This document shows, piece by piece, positions 1 through 11,714 of a stretch of 64,000 bases of DNA (positions within the stretch are counted from its first letter, which is position 1; the number at the start of each line of letters is the position of its first letter). This DNA comes from Stramonita haemastoma (taxonomy: Eukaryota; Mollusca; Gastropoda; Neogastropoda; Muricidae), in the NCBI GenBank assembly GCA_030674155.1, contig CM060318.1:1774159-1838158 (forward strand). Direction: 5' to 3'. The notes beneath the pieces are model-generated. The model saw nothing but the letters and a program-made list of their open reading frames with translations. It was not told the origin of the DNA and searched no databases. A program made the translations under genes and the position numbers.

Positions 1-1173
<1,173 letters not shown>

Positions 1174-4100
1174 ATGGCTGACAAAGAGGAAATGGATTTT
1201 GGTGATGAGGTTGGAGAAGAGGACGCGGAATGGGGAACCGACGAAGAGATGGAGGAAGAAGGGCAGGGCGAAGAGCAGGAGCAGGAGGTTTTTGTTCCTG
1301 GGAAGACGGAGTATGATGGCGAAGAATTGGAGCACGACCCCGGGGCCTACATCTTCCTTCACCGTCTCCAAGCAGGTAAGGTGATGCTGATACAGTGAGT
1401 GTGATAGCGATCAATACTTCAACACCACCATTCATCATCATCATCATTACCATCTTCCTCATCAGGCATCATCTTCTCTATTATTATCGTTGTTGGGATT
1501 CATACCAAGTAAAAGGGGGAGATTAGCATCACGTGGCCAAGCGATTTTGAGTTTACTGACTTGAAAAGTGGTTGACCCAATAAAAACAACAGCATCATAA
1601 CCCCCCCCCCCCAAAAAAAAAAAAAAAAAAAAAACAACAACAAACAACTTGTTTGATTAATTATGTTGAAAGCCAATACAGTACACTGTACAGTGGATCA
1701 TCAGAGCTCTGTCAAATTTGTGGTGTCCTGTATGTTTGCAATAGAACCATGGGGTTAATACTATTTTACTACTAGTAAAACTACTAACTAGTAGCAGTCG
1801 CACAGACATACTCATAATCATACTGTAAGTGTATTGAATAAAAAATATCCAACAGCTTCATTTTATAACAAAAAGACTGAATCGATGTTGTGAAGACTCT
1901 TTTTGCTTAAATTTAGTTGCTTATTTTTAATTAAACACAATTTTTATGTTGATGTGTAGGTTTGCAGAAAAAAAAAATCATTTAATTTCAAGGAAGCAAC
2001 ATGAACATTTCTTGGGGTACAGAGCAAAATATAGTATACCATACAAAATATCAAGGTTATATCTTGCTTAAGGCAAGATTGATACTTAGGTTTGCTGGTT
2101 GTGTGGTAGGTAGAAGAAAGCAAAATTTTATACTAAAATAGTTTAATTCAAATGATTAGTTATCAGTCAAAATTTCAAGATCAGGTTAAAAACACACAAT
2201 TACTTGCAGTTGTACAGTTGTAGCAGACCAACACCAAGTGACACTGAGACCTGCTGTTGAGTGATGTTGACTCATAGTTAATACTAATAGTAATACTTAA
2301 TACTAGTCATATGACCGTGCATTTTATTTACCTTTTTTTCTCCCTTTCATCATCATTTTTTCTTTATTTTTAGGCCTTTTATTTTGTTGTTGTTGTTGTT
2401 GTTATTAATTATTATTATTGTTATCATCATCATTATCATTATTATTGTCATCATTATTATTATTTAACAGCTTGGCCTCCGTACTTACTTACCCAGGCTT
2501 TGCGCTCTAGTCTCCATAGTCTTTCGAGATTGATGGGTGTCTATTATTATTATTGATATTATTATTATTATAATAAGATAGATATAATGTACGTAAATTA
2601 TATCTGTTTTCCACCTGCTGCTGCTGATCCTTTTTGTTGTCCCTCAGGTGCTCCATGTCTCACCTTCGACATCATCCCGGACAGACTGGGGGAGGGGAGG
2701 GAGGAGTTCCCTCTGTCTTGCTACATCGTCTCCGGCACTGAGAGGGGCCAGCCAAACTACATCAACGTCATGAAGTTACACAACATCACCAAAACACAGG
2801 AGGAGGAGGAAGACAGTGATGCAGAAGACAACGAGGACAGTGAAGATGAAGATGAAAAACCAGAGCTGAACCTTGTCACCATGCAGCACAATGGTGGTGT
2901 CAACAGATTGAGAGTGAGTGATCTATGGTCATTTTGGTGGTTTTTTTTCATTATTCCTTTTTTTCCTGTTCTGACTGTGCTTATTGCAGTTGAAAAAATA
3001 ATTGAAACATGGAACTTATGAAACATACTGTACCGCTAGATTGACTAATAGACAGGCTGATCGATTTGTTATATACCTATTGTTTATTTTGGTTGTTTCT
3101 TGGGGAAAGGAGAGGGGGGTGATTATGTTCATAATTGGCTTCTCGTTGCTGCTGTTGGGAATTCTTGCTATTGTTGGGAATTCTCGTTCTTGTTTTGGGG
3201 GTTGGGGGGTCTTTTGTTAATGTTTGATTTTTTTTTCTTTTTTTGTGTTGTTGTTGGGGGTGGGAGGATAGCTTTTTTTATATTAAAAAAAAAAAAAATT
3301 GTTGTTATTGTTGGTGGTGTTTCTTTTTTTTTGGGGTGGGGGGGGGGGGGGGTGAGGCTACTTACGACTTTTTTTCTCAGGTGAAAATACCTCACATTTT
3401 TTCGTTGGAATTACTGTTTTTGTTAGGAATTGTTAGAACTGCATTTTCCTTTTTGTTCATTGTAGTTTAGTAGGTAAGTAACGTTAAGGTTTTTTTTTAT
3501 CAATCCACATGTAGGCCCTATTGATCCCCTGAATATCCATCTTCCATACATTACCAACTACAAACTCCTCCCCTGACATTCACACACCCTTCCCCCTCTG
3601 TCTTTCTCTGTCTCTCTTCCTCCTTTCCGTCTAATATCACAATTTGTGAAAAGACGTTAAGAGAAATTGAAACACACACACACACACCAGTTTTTAAGTT
3701 TTTTTTTTTTCCATGCTAGAATTTAATCCCCTCTCTGATCTTTTTCAATAAATATGGAATGAGCAACATTATTCATGTGTTTAAGAAATGAGTCATTCCA
3801 GGTGACAGCGAGATATACCTGATACATCAGAGGTATGCTTCAGGCATTGACCATAGGTGACAGTGCTTTATAGATATCTGATACATCAAGGGTATGTGTC
3901 AGGTGTGGACCATGTGAGTTATAGATATCTGATACATCAAAGGTATGTGTCAGGTGTCAACATAGGTGACAGCGAGTTATAAATATGACACATCAAAGGT
4001 ATTTGTCAGATGTCAACATAGGTGACAACTAGTTATATCTGATACATCAAAGGCATATTTCAGGTGTCCACCATAGGTGACCGAATCTTCTCAGGGAGCT

Positions 4101-4388
4101 GGTCAGACAAAGGGAGTGTCTACGTCTATGACATCACAGAGCAGACGGCCATTTCCGACAATGCAGACCTGGCGTGGAAGTATGATTCCACGCAGAAAAG
4201 CATTGTGCACACGGTCACCCAGCACACCACTGAGGGCTTTGCCATTGATTGGTCCACCACTGCTAAAGGTATTGGGGATGGTGATGAGCGCTTTAAGAGG
4301 AACATTAGATATTGAGTAGTGTGTTTATGTGTGTGTGTGTGTGCGTGTGCGTGAGTGAGTGAGTGAGTGAGTGAGTGAGTGAGTGAGT

Positions 4389-4419
<31 letters not shown>

Positions 4420-7400
4420 AGTGTGTGTGAGTGTGTGTGTGAGTGAGTGAGCGTGAGTGAGTGAGTGAGTGAGTGATGCGAGCGAGCGAGCATGTGAGTG
4501 AGTGCGTGCGTGTGTGTGTGCGTGCATGTGTGTCTGTGTTTCTGTGTGCTGAGGCATTTTTTGGTGGTGTAGGAATCCACCATAACCCAGTTTTAGTTTT
4601 TAGAGATCATCCTAGGCACGCATTATGCAATTACTCACATGACACACACATTTTTGTAACCAGTGTTGTCAGAAATGCTTCTCTCTTTGCCTGCATATGT
4701 TGTGTTTCCATGGTTGTGCACATTATTGCATTTGCTTATTCAAAAATAAAAACAAAAAACTCAAGGGTGGTGGGTCTTTTATGTTAATGGACTTTAAAAT
4801 AATGTTTATGACTGATTAAGAAAAGGTCAGGATTATTTTTTATCTTTTGTAGATCATTAGATGAGGAATGTATGTATACCAGGTGCTGATCCAATGATAC
4901 TATATGAATGTGCTTATGAGATTTCATGTTATATGCAGAAAACATGAATTTTGTAAGCATTCACCACACAAAAATAAATTAGGGAAAGCATTGTATCATG
5001 CGTGAGGTTTTACAAAAAAATGAAACTGATGTTGATTAGTAGAATGGGGTAAGAAAGAAACCAGAGAATGTTTTTGCCCGTAGCATTTTGAAAAATTTTG
5101 AACATTTTAATTTATTGGGCTTCAAAGGGACATAATTTATTTAAAAATTGTATACATTACAATACTGTTTATGCAGTATTGTCGTACACAGCACGCAAAT
5201 CCACAATCACTCAGTCAAGAGTGTTAAATTTAGTGCCCCCCTTCCTTTTACCTAGTCCAAGTGTGGTCAGTTCCTGCTATAAATAGCACCAGCTGGCCCA
5301 GCTGGGCTGGGCTGGGATGGAATGAGGGCAGCTGAAAGTGGGGGAAACTGACAGCTGTGTGTAAGTTATTGCAGATGAGAATTGGTATGTTTTTCATATG
5401 TTTTTTTGTTTAAGTACACTTGCTCAATCACACCTCAAGTCTCTGTATAGAAACGTCATTGACCTGACAGCAGAATCAGAACCCATGTAGCGTTTTCCTG
5501 ACATCCTGTTGTTGGCATGGTTGAACAGGGTGGCTGGCAACAGGAGACTGTTCAGGAGCCATCTTTATTTCCCATCCCTCCAATTCCGGCTGGACAACAG
5601 ATAAACCATCCTGAAAGGGCACACCGATTCTGTGGAAGACATTCAGTGGTCCACAAATGAAAGCAGCGTAAGTTAGAAATCATGTGTCTTTGCTTTCCTT
5701 TCTTCTGTGCCCACCATTTTATCTTCTTCGTTTTGCTTCCATTTCAACATGAACCTTTTCCAATTATGGAAATCTGAATATGTGAATTGTTCAGTGGTTA
5801 TCCCGCAAGTGTGTATTGCCAGAGGAGTACATGGCTGGTGACTGTGTGGGGTGTATGTATGTATGTGTTGCATTCCTGTGTGCTTCAGGCTGCTGTAACT
5901 TGCGTCAACATGCAGATTTTTCTGGTAGATTTTTTTTTTATCATTGTGACCTGTTCTGTATAAATATTCATTCCACATGCAGTCCTTCAGTCATAAAACA
6001 TGTTCTTTGGTGCAGTTCATTTTAGTAAAGTTGTTCAAAATCAATCCTTAAGACTTAGAACTTGTTGCTGCTGTTGATGTGACATATATATATATATAAT
6101 TTTAGAAACTGTTGGGGTTTCTCACACTGTGAACGTTTCTGTTGAAGGTGTTCGCGTCGTGTTCAGTAGACCGCACCCTTCGAATCTGGAACACGCAGCA
6201 GAAGGCGACCAGCGCCAATGTGCTGACAGTCCCCGAGGCTCATAGCCGCGACATCAACGTCATCAACTGGAATCGCTCTGAGAAACATCTCCTGGCCTCT
6301 GGCGGGGATGACGGCGTCATCAAGATCTGGGACCTGAGGATGTTCAAGGTAAACAGAGAGCAGAGCAGGCAAGCTGCACCGGTGCTGAGAGAACAGGTGT
6401 AATCATAGAGTTCATTAGAAAAGGAGGTGGAGGTAAATGTATATATATATAGGCAAAGAAAGTCATATGTTTCATTTAAAAAAACCTCCTGGATTTTTCA
6501 AAGAAAAAGAAACGCTGAAATATCTGTGATGGAAGAACCCTTTTTTTCATGATTAATGGAGTGAAAGTTATGGTTTAGGTGTGCATGGAATCACAAACCG
6601 TGTACAACAAGCTGCACACTAACTCATTCAGAATTTGTATTTTCATTGTGTAGAATATTTTTATTTCTGTTCCAAGTTCTTTGGTGACTATGCACACTAT
6701 GCAACACTGCACTTTTAAAGTTATCAATCAAGTGGTTTAAATCAATGCTAAAGAAATTGCTTCCTAAGGTTGCTGTATGACTTAGGAGCCTTTGATTACA
6801 TAATTTATCCCTTGTTGTGGCTCTGACACCAGGCAGTGGTCCATAGTTTTGGAGTTGTCAGTCTGGGCTTTGGGTGGAGGATGGTGATTAGTGGAGGCAA
6901 GAAAACAGGGTGAAAGAAAACTGGCAGGTATGGGCTCTTGGCCACAGTGCTTTGCAAAATTCCATAATACGACACAAGTTTCATTTCAAAGGGCTCTTTG
7001 CGACAATGCTTTGCAAAATTCCATGATACGACAAAAGTTTTGTTTCAAACACCATAAAGACATATTTTTTTCACAGACAGTTAAGAATATTATGTGCATG
7101 CTTGTAAATCTGGCTGAAAAGTGGAAGATCCCCCCCCCCCCCCTTCTGTTCCTCAGCTAGACCTCCAAGGTTCACCTATGGTGAGAATTTTGCATATGCG
7201 ACTGTTCCCCCCCCCCCCCCCCCCCCCACCACTATGAAGGAAGCCACATTTCAACTTGAATGAGAAGACAACGGCCATTTTCCCTTTTTATAACGGCCAT
7301 TTCCTGGTGTTTCAGAACCAGCCGATCAGGGAACAGGTGGGGTACTACCTGCACAGCAAGCCCATCACCTCCCTGGAGTGGAACCCTCACGACTCGGGTG

Positions 7401-7618
7401 TGCTGGCCGCCTCAGGTGAGGACGACCAGGTGACCATCTGGGACTTTAGCGTGGAGGAGGAGGGGGATGTTGGGGGGGTGGACATCCCCACCCAGCTGCT
7501 GTTCCAGCACTGCGGCCAGACCGACATCAAGGAGGTGCACTGGCACCCCCAGCTGCCCGGCGTCCTCATCAGCACAGCACTCAGTGACTTCAACATCTTC
7601 AGGACTATCTCCGTGTGA
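1174..7618 (+). CDS. GRWD1: Glutamate-rich WD-repeat protein 1, six exons, one frameshift
   Basis: Coding exons: 1174-1375, 2648-2913, 4064-4268, 5529-5667, 6148-6348, 7316-7618. Apart from one missing base the frames join to about 438 residues (human about 446). The protein starts MADKEEMDFGDE, has an acidic N-terminus (residues 2-45) and a second Glu/Asp stretch at about 119-140, then WD repeats. Visible motifs include EGFAIDWS, GHTDSVEDIQW, VFASCSVDRTLRIW, GGDDGVIKIWDLR, VTIWDFSVEEEG and the family C-terminus IFRTISV. GRWD1 family members act in the nucleus in 60S ribosome biogenesis, bind histones and help load replication licensing factors. Exon 4 (5529-5667) changes frame: GDC...TTDKPS runs into TGA at 5612, while GHTDSVED continues in the frame one base earlier. 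One deleted base near 5609-5613 explains this. It may be an assembly error or a true lesion. All splice sites are GT-AG. Confidence 0.95.
3796..4080 (+). repeat. Tandem minisatellite containing the GRWD1 exon 3 acceptor
   Basis: About five 50-65 bp units with the motif 'gatacatcaaaggta', then 'tcaggtgt', then 'ccataggtgaca'. The last unit carries the true acceptor (AG at 4062-4063) and the first codons of exon 3. Earlier units repeat both. Confidence 0.9.
4322..4540. repeat. (GT)n/(GTGA)n microsatellite in GRWD1 intron 3
   Basis: Interrupted GT, GTGA and GCGT repeats starting about 50 bp after the exon 3 donor. Confidence 0.95.
5190..5370 (+). repeat. Dispersed repeat family D, copy 1
   Basis: Shares 'ttcctgctata', 'agcaccagctgg' and 'gacagctgtgt' in the same order with 12465-12640. 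It lies in GRWD1 intron 3. The class of element is not known to me. Confidence 0.75.
6942..7035 (+). repeat. Two-copy tandem duplication in GRWD1 intron 5
   Basis: 'tgctttgcaaaattccat' followed by 'atacgaca' occurs twice, about 60 bp apart. Confidence 0.8.
7150..7255 (-). repeat. Fragment of the long form of SINE family A
   Basis: 'ccaaggttcacctatggtgag' and 'gcatatgcgac' match the longer copies at 14005, 30870 and 37870. It is interrupted by a C homopolymer (7207-7227). It sits just before GRWD1 exon 6. Confidence 0.6.
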
Positions 7619-7789
7619 AAACCGCAAGGTGAACGAAAAATGATGATAAAAGACTGTTTGTGTTTGGGTATGAAAAAAAAAGTGAAATTATGGAAAAAGT
7701 GAAAGTGGTGTCAGTTTATTTGGGTAGTGTTGTCATCTCTAGTTTTAAGCGTAACTGTCATTGAGGTTCTGCAGAAGAGAATTCTATGT

Positions 7790-8052
7790 TATTTTATTTC
7801 AAGGATAATGGAATGAGCACTTGTGTGATTTTTTTTACATCCAGTCCCCGTGTGTATAGTTTTGTAAATTTTGTCATCCATTCCACCGGCACACAATGGC
7901 CTACTCTTCTGAAAAGCGGAATCGTTTTTGAACCAGTGTGCAAGAAGCTCTGCTAGTGTTCGCACATGGGATGGACCTCGGTTTATAGTCTCGTCCAAAG
8001 GGCTTTTGGGGGGAGTGGAGTCGGCACTGATGTCAACTCCACTGATGTGAAT
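7790..8052 (-). mobile_element. SINE family A, 3' domain, copy
   Basis: Reverse-strand copy with 'cacacaatggcctactctt', 'gcacatggga' and 'tagtctcgtccaaaggg'. The tRNA-like head is missing. The 3' end runs into 'tttatttcaaggataatgg'. Confidence 0.85.
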
Positions 8053-8418
8053 ACCATAGCTGTGGCATGGGAGTGGTAATAACCTACGGCCAAGAAGGAG
8101 AAAAATCTGGCAGATATCATGACAGTAAGGTATGACAGTAAGGAACTGACTCGGTGGTATAGACTAGCATGATTTCAGATCTTTCTGTGTTGTTTTTTTT
8201 TCTGCTGAGCTTCAGTGCCCAACAATTCACAAGCTTGGCTGGACAGAACTCAAACAGAAAGAAGTGAGACCATCTACTTTGCCCTCGACAGTGTACACAG
8301 TAGTAGCTTTAGTTACAGAACTCATCTGAATGAGAAGTCGCTCCAACGTCCTGACAGTGACCACACAAGGATCCAGAGATGGTGTGTAGAGCTTTCATCA
8401 TGAACTGATAAATTATGA

Positions 8419-8424
8419 AATAAA
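8419..8424 (+). promoter_or_regulatory. Possible GRWD1 polyadenylation signal
   Basis: AATAAA about 800 bp after the GRWD1 stop. It is the first canonical hexamer I noticed on this strand, but transcript data would be needed to assign it. Confidence 0.3.
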
Positions 8425-8699
8425 AAAATTGTAAATACAGCAAGGTGTGTTTTTCCTTTTGTGTGGACAGAATAAGTGAGAATGATGCAGTTTGACTGAA
8501 CTGATAGTAAGACACAGGATGGTTGGACACACACTATTTTCAGCATCGCTGTCACTGTCAAAACCAAGCAGGATCTCCACAGCAGTGCTGAGCACCGATT
8601 GTAGATACATGTACAGCTGCCAACAGCCTTGACTTCATGGAATTTGTTATGATTTATTATTGTATTGTGCCATATTCCACACAAACAGTTTTGTTCTTT

Positions 8700-8719
8700 C
8701 AAACACACACACACCACAC

Positions 8720-8752
<33 letters not shown>
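8700..8752. repeat. (CA)n microsatellite abutting a SINE head
   Basis: CA repeat directly before the SINE family A copy at 8755. Confidence 0.95.
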
Positions 8753-8754
<2 letters not shown>

Positions 8755-9089
8755 GGAGGATGGGATAGCCTGGTGGTTAGAGTGATGCACTCATAATCTG
8801 CTGACCTGGGTTTGATTCTCTTTCAAGAGGATTTTTCCTCTGGAGTTATTTTAACATCAGTGCCGACTCCACTCCCTCCTAAAGTCCTTCGGATGAGACG
8901 AAACTGAGGTCCTGTGTGCAAACACATGCAGAACATCTTACGCACACGTTAAACCTGTTCCGCTTTTCAGAAGAGTGGGCCATTGTGTGCTGGTGGGAAT
9001 AGATGACAAATTTACAAAACTGCATACACAGGGACTAGATGCAAAAAAGCACATGAGAGTTCATTCCATTATTCTTGAAATAAAAGAAT

Positions 9090-9093
<4 letters not shown>
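8755..9093 (+). mobile_element. SINE family A, full length with tRNA-like head
   Basis: Begins with a tRNA-like head: 'tagcctggtggttag' resembles box A and 'gggtttgattc' resembles box B. The conserved 3' domain follows ('gtccttcggatgagac', 'gcagaacatctt', 'cacgttaaacctgttccgc', 'ggccattgtgtgctggtggg') and the end is 'cttgaaataaaagaatt'. This is the best full-length copy in the window and defines the family. Confidence 0.9.

Positions 9094-9178
<85 letters not shown>
9092..9178. repeat. (CT)n-(CA)n microsatellite
   Basis: Follows the 3' end of the SINE at 8755-9093, so it may have grown from the SINE tail. Confidence 0.95.
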
Positions 9179-9499
9179 ACTGTTTGTGTGTTTCTTTGTT
9201 TTTAATCTTCCAAGTCATCTCTCATACAGAGTCACCACTGTTTCAAAACTTTCATCTTTGCTAGCACTCCTTCACACACAAAAAGTTCAGACACAATTTC
9301 ACTTACAAGGCCAGCATTGTCACGGTGAGATAATCTGAATTATCATCATGGTTTGCTGACAAACAAATAACACTTTGTCAACATTTCCTTACATCACAGT
9401 CCTGATGTCTGTATGTAAAATATCAGCTCTTTCAAAAGAATCCTGAAGTCCTTTTCTCACAAACATCAAGATCTGTTTTGAAATTAACTTTTTTAATGA

Positions 9500-9690
9500 T
9501 TCAATATGTTGGTCATGCAAAGAGAAACACGCAGACAAATCTGATAACGACAGTTCTTGAAGGCGAGGTTGAAGGCAGAAGGAAAAGAGGCAGACCACCA
9601 ACATCCTACATTGCCAACATCACTGAGATCAGTGGTCTGGGAGGGCTACAGGAGATTATAGAACTCAGCAGAGACAGAGAGAGATGGTGA
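9500..9690 (+). pseudogene. Probable LINE reverse-transcriptase C-terminal fragment
   Basis: A 70-residue open frame reads GHAKRNTQTNLITTVLEGE, then GRRKRGRPPTSYIANITEI. The order His-variable-Thr-Thr-LEGkveGkRkRGRPp is typical of the extreme C-terminus of many invertebrate LINE polymerases. No polymerase core is present upstream, so this is a 5'-truncated relic. The assignment rests on motif memory only. Confidence 0.6.
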
Positions 9691-10249
9691 GCCCTGGTGG
9701 CATTGCATGGAGCTCCTACTGACGACAGCAGCAATAGAGACAGTTGAGGTTGAAATCAGTGTGGGTGACATGCAGGTGTTAGAACAGGTAAACACTAACA
9801 TTTCCCTCTCAACCCCCCAGGTACAAATCGCTCATGAAAAAAGTACTTAAGCATGTCCGTACCTCTCTAGCGCAGTGCACACGATGTATTTCAACACATA
9901 GCCTGCAGGGTATTGGTGTGCCACACAGACACTCGCATGGAGGAGAGACACACAGATCATCACTCAAGAGTCGAGAAGACAGGGAAGCAAAAGTTCAGGT
10001 TTAGACAGATTCAAATCATGGTTAATTACCTTCCATGCTTTCTGTGTAACTCAGCATTTCTCTTCATTGCATCATTAAATTATTTTTTTATGTCTTTGTT
10101 CAGAATTATGATTTTTCTCATTGATTTTGATCCAAACAGCACCACTGCTGAACAACAATGATCTGCATCTCACTTTGCACAATATACTTGCACACCACTC
10201 TCACTCACTCACCTTCTGAACCAACCTGTACACCTATCACTAGATTCGC

Positions 10250-10575
10250 ACACACATATCACCACTTTATGGCTAAAGCGTTGGTTTAATTTCTCTGTTT
10301 AAGTCTTTATAGTAGGAAGTGTGAACCAATCTGTACACCTATCACTAACACCACACACACACGTGTCACCACTTTATGGCTAAAGCGTTGGTCATTTTCT
10401 CCATGGTAGAATGTGTGAACCAACCTGTACACCTATCACTAAAACCACACACACACACACACACACGTGTCACCACTTTATGGCTAAAGCGTTGCGTCAT
10501 TTTCTCCACTATCACTAGAACCACACACACACACACGCGTGTCACCACTTTATGGCCAAAGCGTTGGTCATTTTC
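10250..10575 (-). repeat. Tandem copies of the CIAO3 C-terminal codons and stop
   Basis: The end of the coding sequence ('ccactttatggc' followed by 'aaagcgttggtcattttctcc') occurs at about 10545-10578 (real) and again near 10475, 10373 and 10264, each next to a short CA repeat and most with 'acctatcactag'. Each copy encodes the last 8-12 residues (up to [11 protein letters not shown]) plus the stop, with decay in the outer copies. Confidence 0.9.
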
Positions 10576-11648
10576 TCCACCTCGTGGTAGGACGTGTGAA
10601 GCATTGCCTGAGACTTCATGGACCCCACCCCCCCCAGCCACTCTGTGTACAGTCTCTGCACCTCCGCAGTTTCCTCTGGGGACAGCGTGGGCTGACTGGC
10701 GTACGCCTCCTCCACTCGGCTCAGTCGCTCTTTCACCGTCTCCTCTCCCTCAGGGCGAATCTGGGCTCCGCCATTGTTGCATCCCGAGGGGCAGGCCATG
10801 ATCTCCACAAAGTGATAGTCACACTTCTTCCGCTTGATCTTCTGCACAATGTTCTGGATGTTGCGGAATCCGTAAGCCACGGCCATCTTGAGGGTGGGCT
10901 TTCCTTCCGCTTCTATCAGGACTTCTTTGAAGTCTTGATTCCTGAAAAGAAAATCAGAACAAATACTTAAAATCGAAGAAATAAGTAAAGAAGAAGAAGA
11001 AAAAATAACCTCCCTTAAAATTTAATTGTTTTGGTAAGTTTAGCAGTCAAAGATTATAAGTAAACAAGAAGAAGAATGAAAAAAATTCATTATTTGTTAA
11101 GTTTAGCAGAAAAAATTTATAAGAAACCAAGAAGAAGAAGAAAAAAAAAACCCCTTAAAATTTCATTGTTTGTTAAGTTTAGAAGACAAAGTTTATATCT
11201 AAAAAATGTAGGAGACAAACCAAATAAATAAGCCACCCATGTTTACGTTTCTTATTTACAAATTCATGTCAGTTTACTTTCAAAAAGTTCAATGTGGAAA
11301 ATGACTTTTGAGGAATAAATAGTAAATCCTATATATAGTACAAAATAATACAGTTTTTTGTTTGCTTGTTTGTTAATACTGACAGCCAAACACATGAGCT
11401 AGAAGAAAATGACAATTCACCACAGTAATATGGACAATACCTCATAATTCTGACCACATTGATACCTTAGATTGCCAATATTCATGCCAACCTTAGATGT
11501 AAACTACATTTCAACTAATGATAACAATCATTTTATATTCCTGAACTTTTCCACACAAAGTATTAACAAAAATTACCAGGATAAACAGCAATGAATGAAA
11601 AAGGAGAATGATGATAAGTACAAAGGTATGTAATATGCATACCCCTTG

Positions 11649-11714
<66 letters not shown>

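Larger units (their letters stand above)
7619..10250. other. Convergent intergenic region between GRWD1 and CIAO3
   Basis: Holds the GRWD1 3' UTR, two copies of SINE family A (7790-8052 and 8755-9093) and CA and CT microsatellites. A stretch at about 9500-9690 encodes a short ORF with GHAKRNTQTNLITTVLEGE and GRRKRGRPPTSYIANITEI. This pattern resembles the C-terminal piece of a LINE reverse transcriptase and is probably a truncated LINE relic on the + strand. No intact gene is seen. Confidence 0.6.

Noticed and set aside
10366..10641. Alternative CIAO3 C-terminal reading frame on the - strand
   Set aside because: Arises because copied CIAO3 ends and CA repeats happen to stay open. Kept only as part of the repeat finding.
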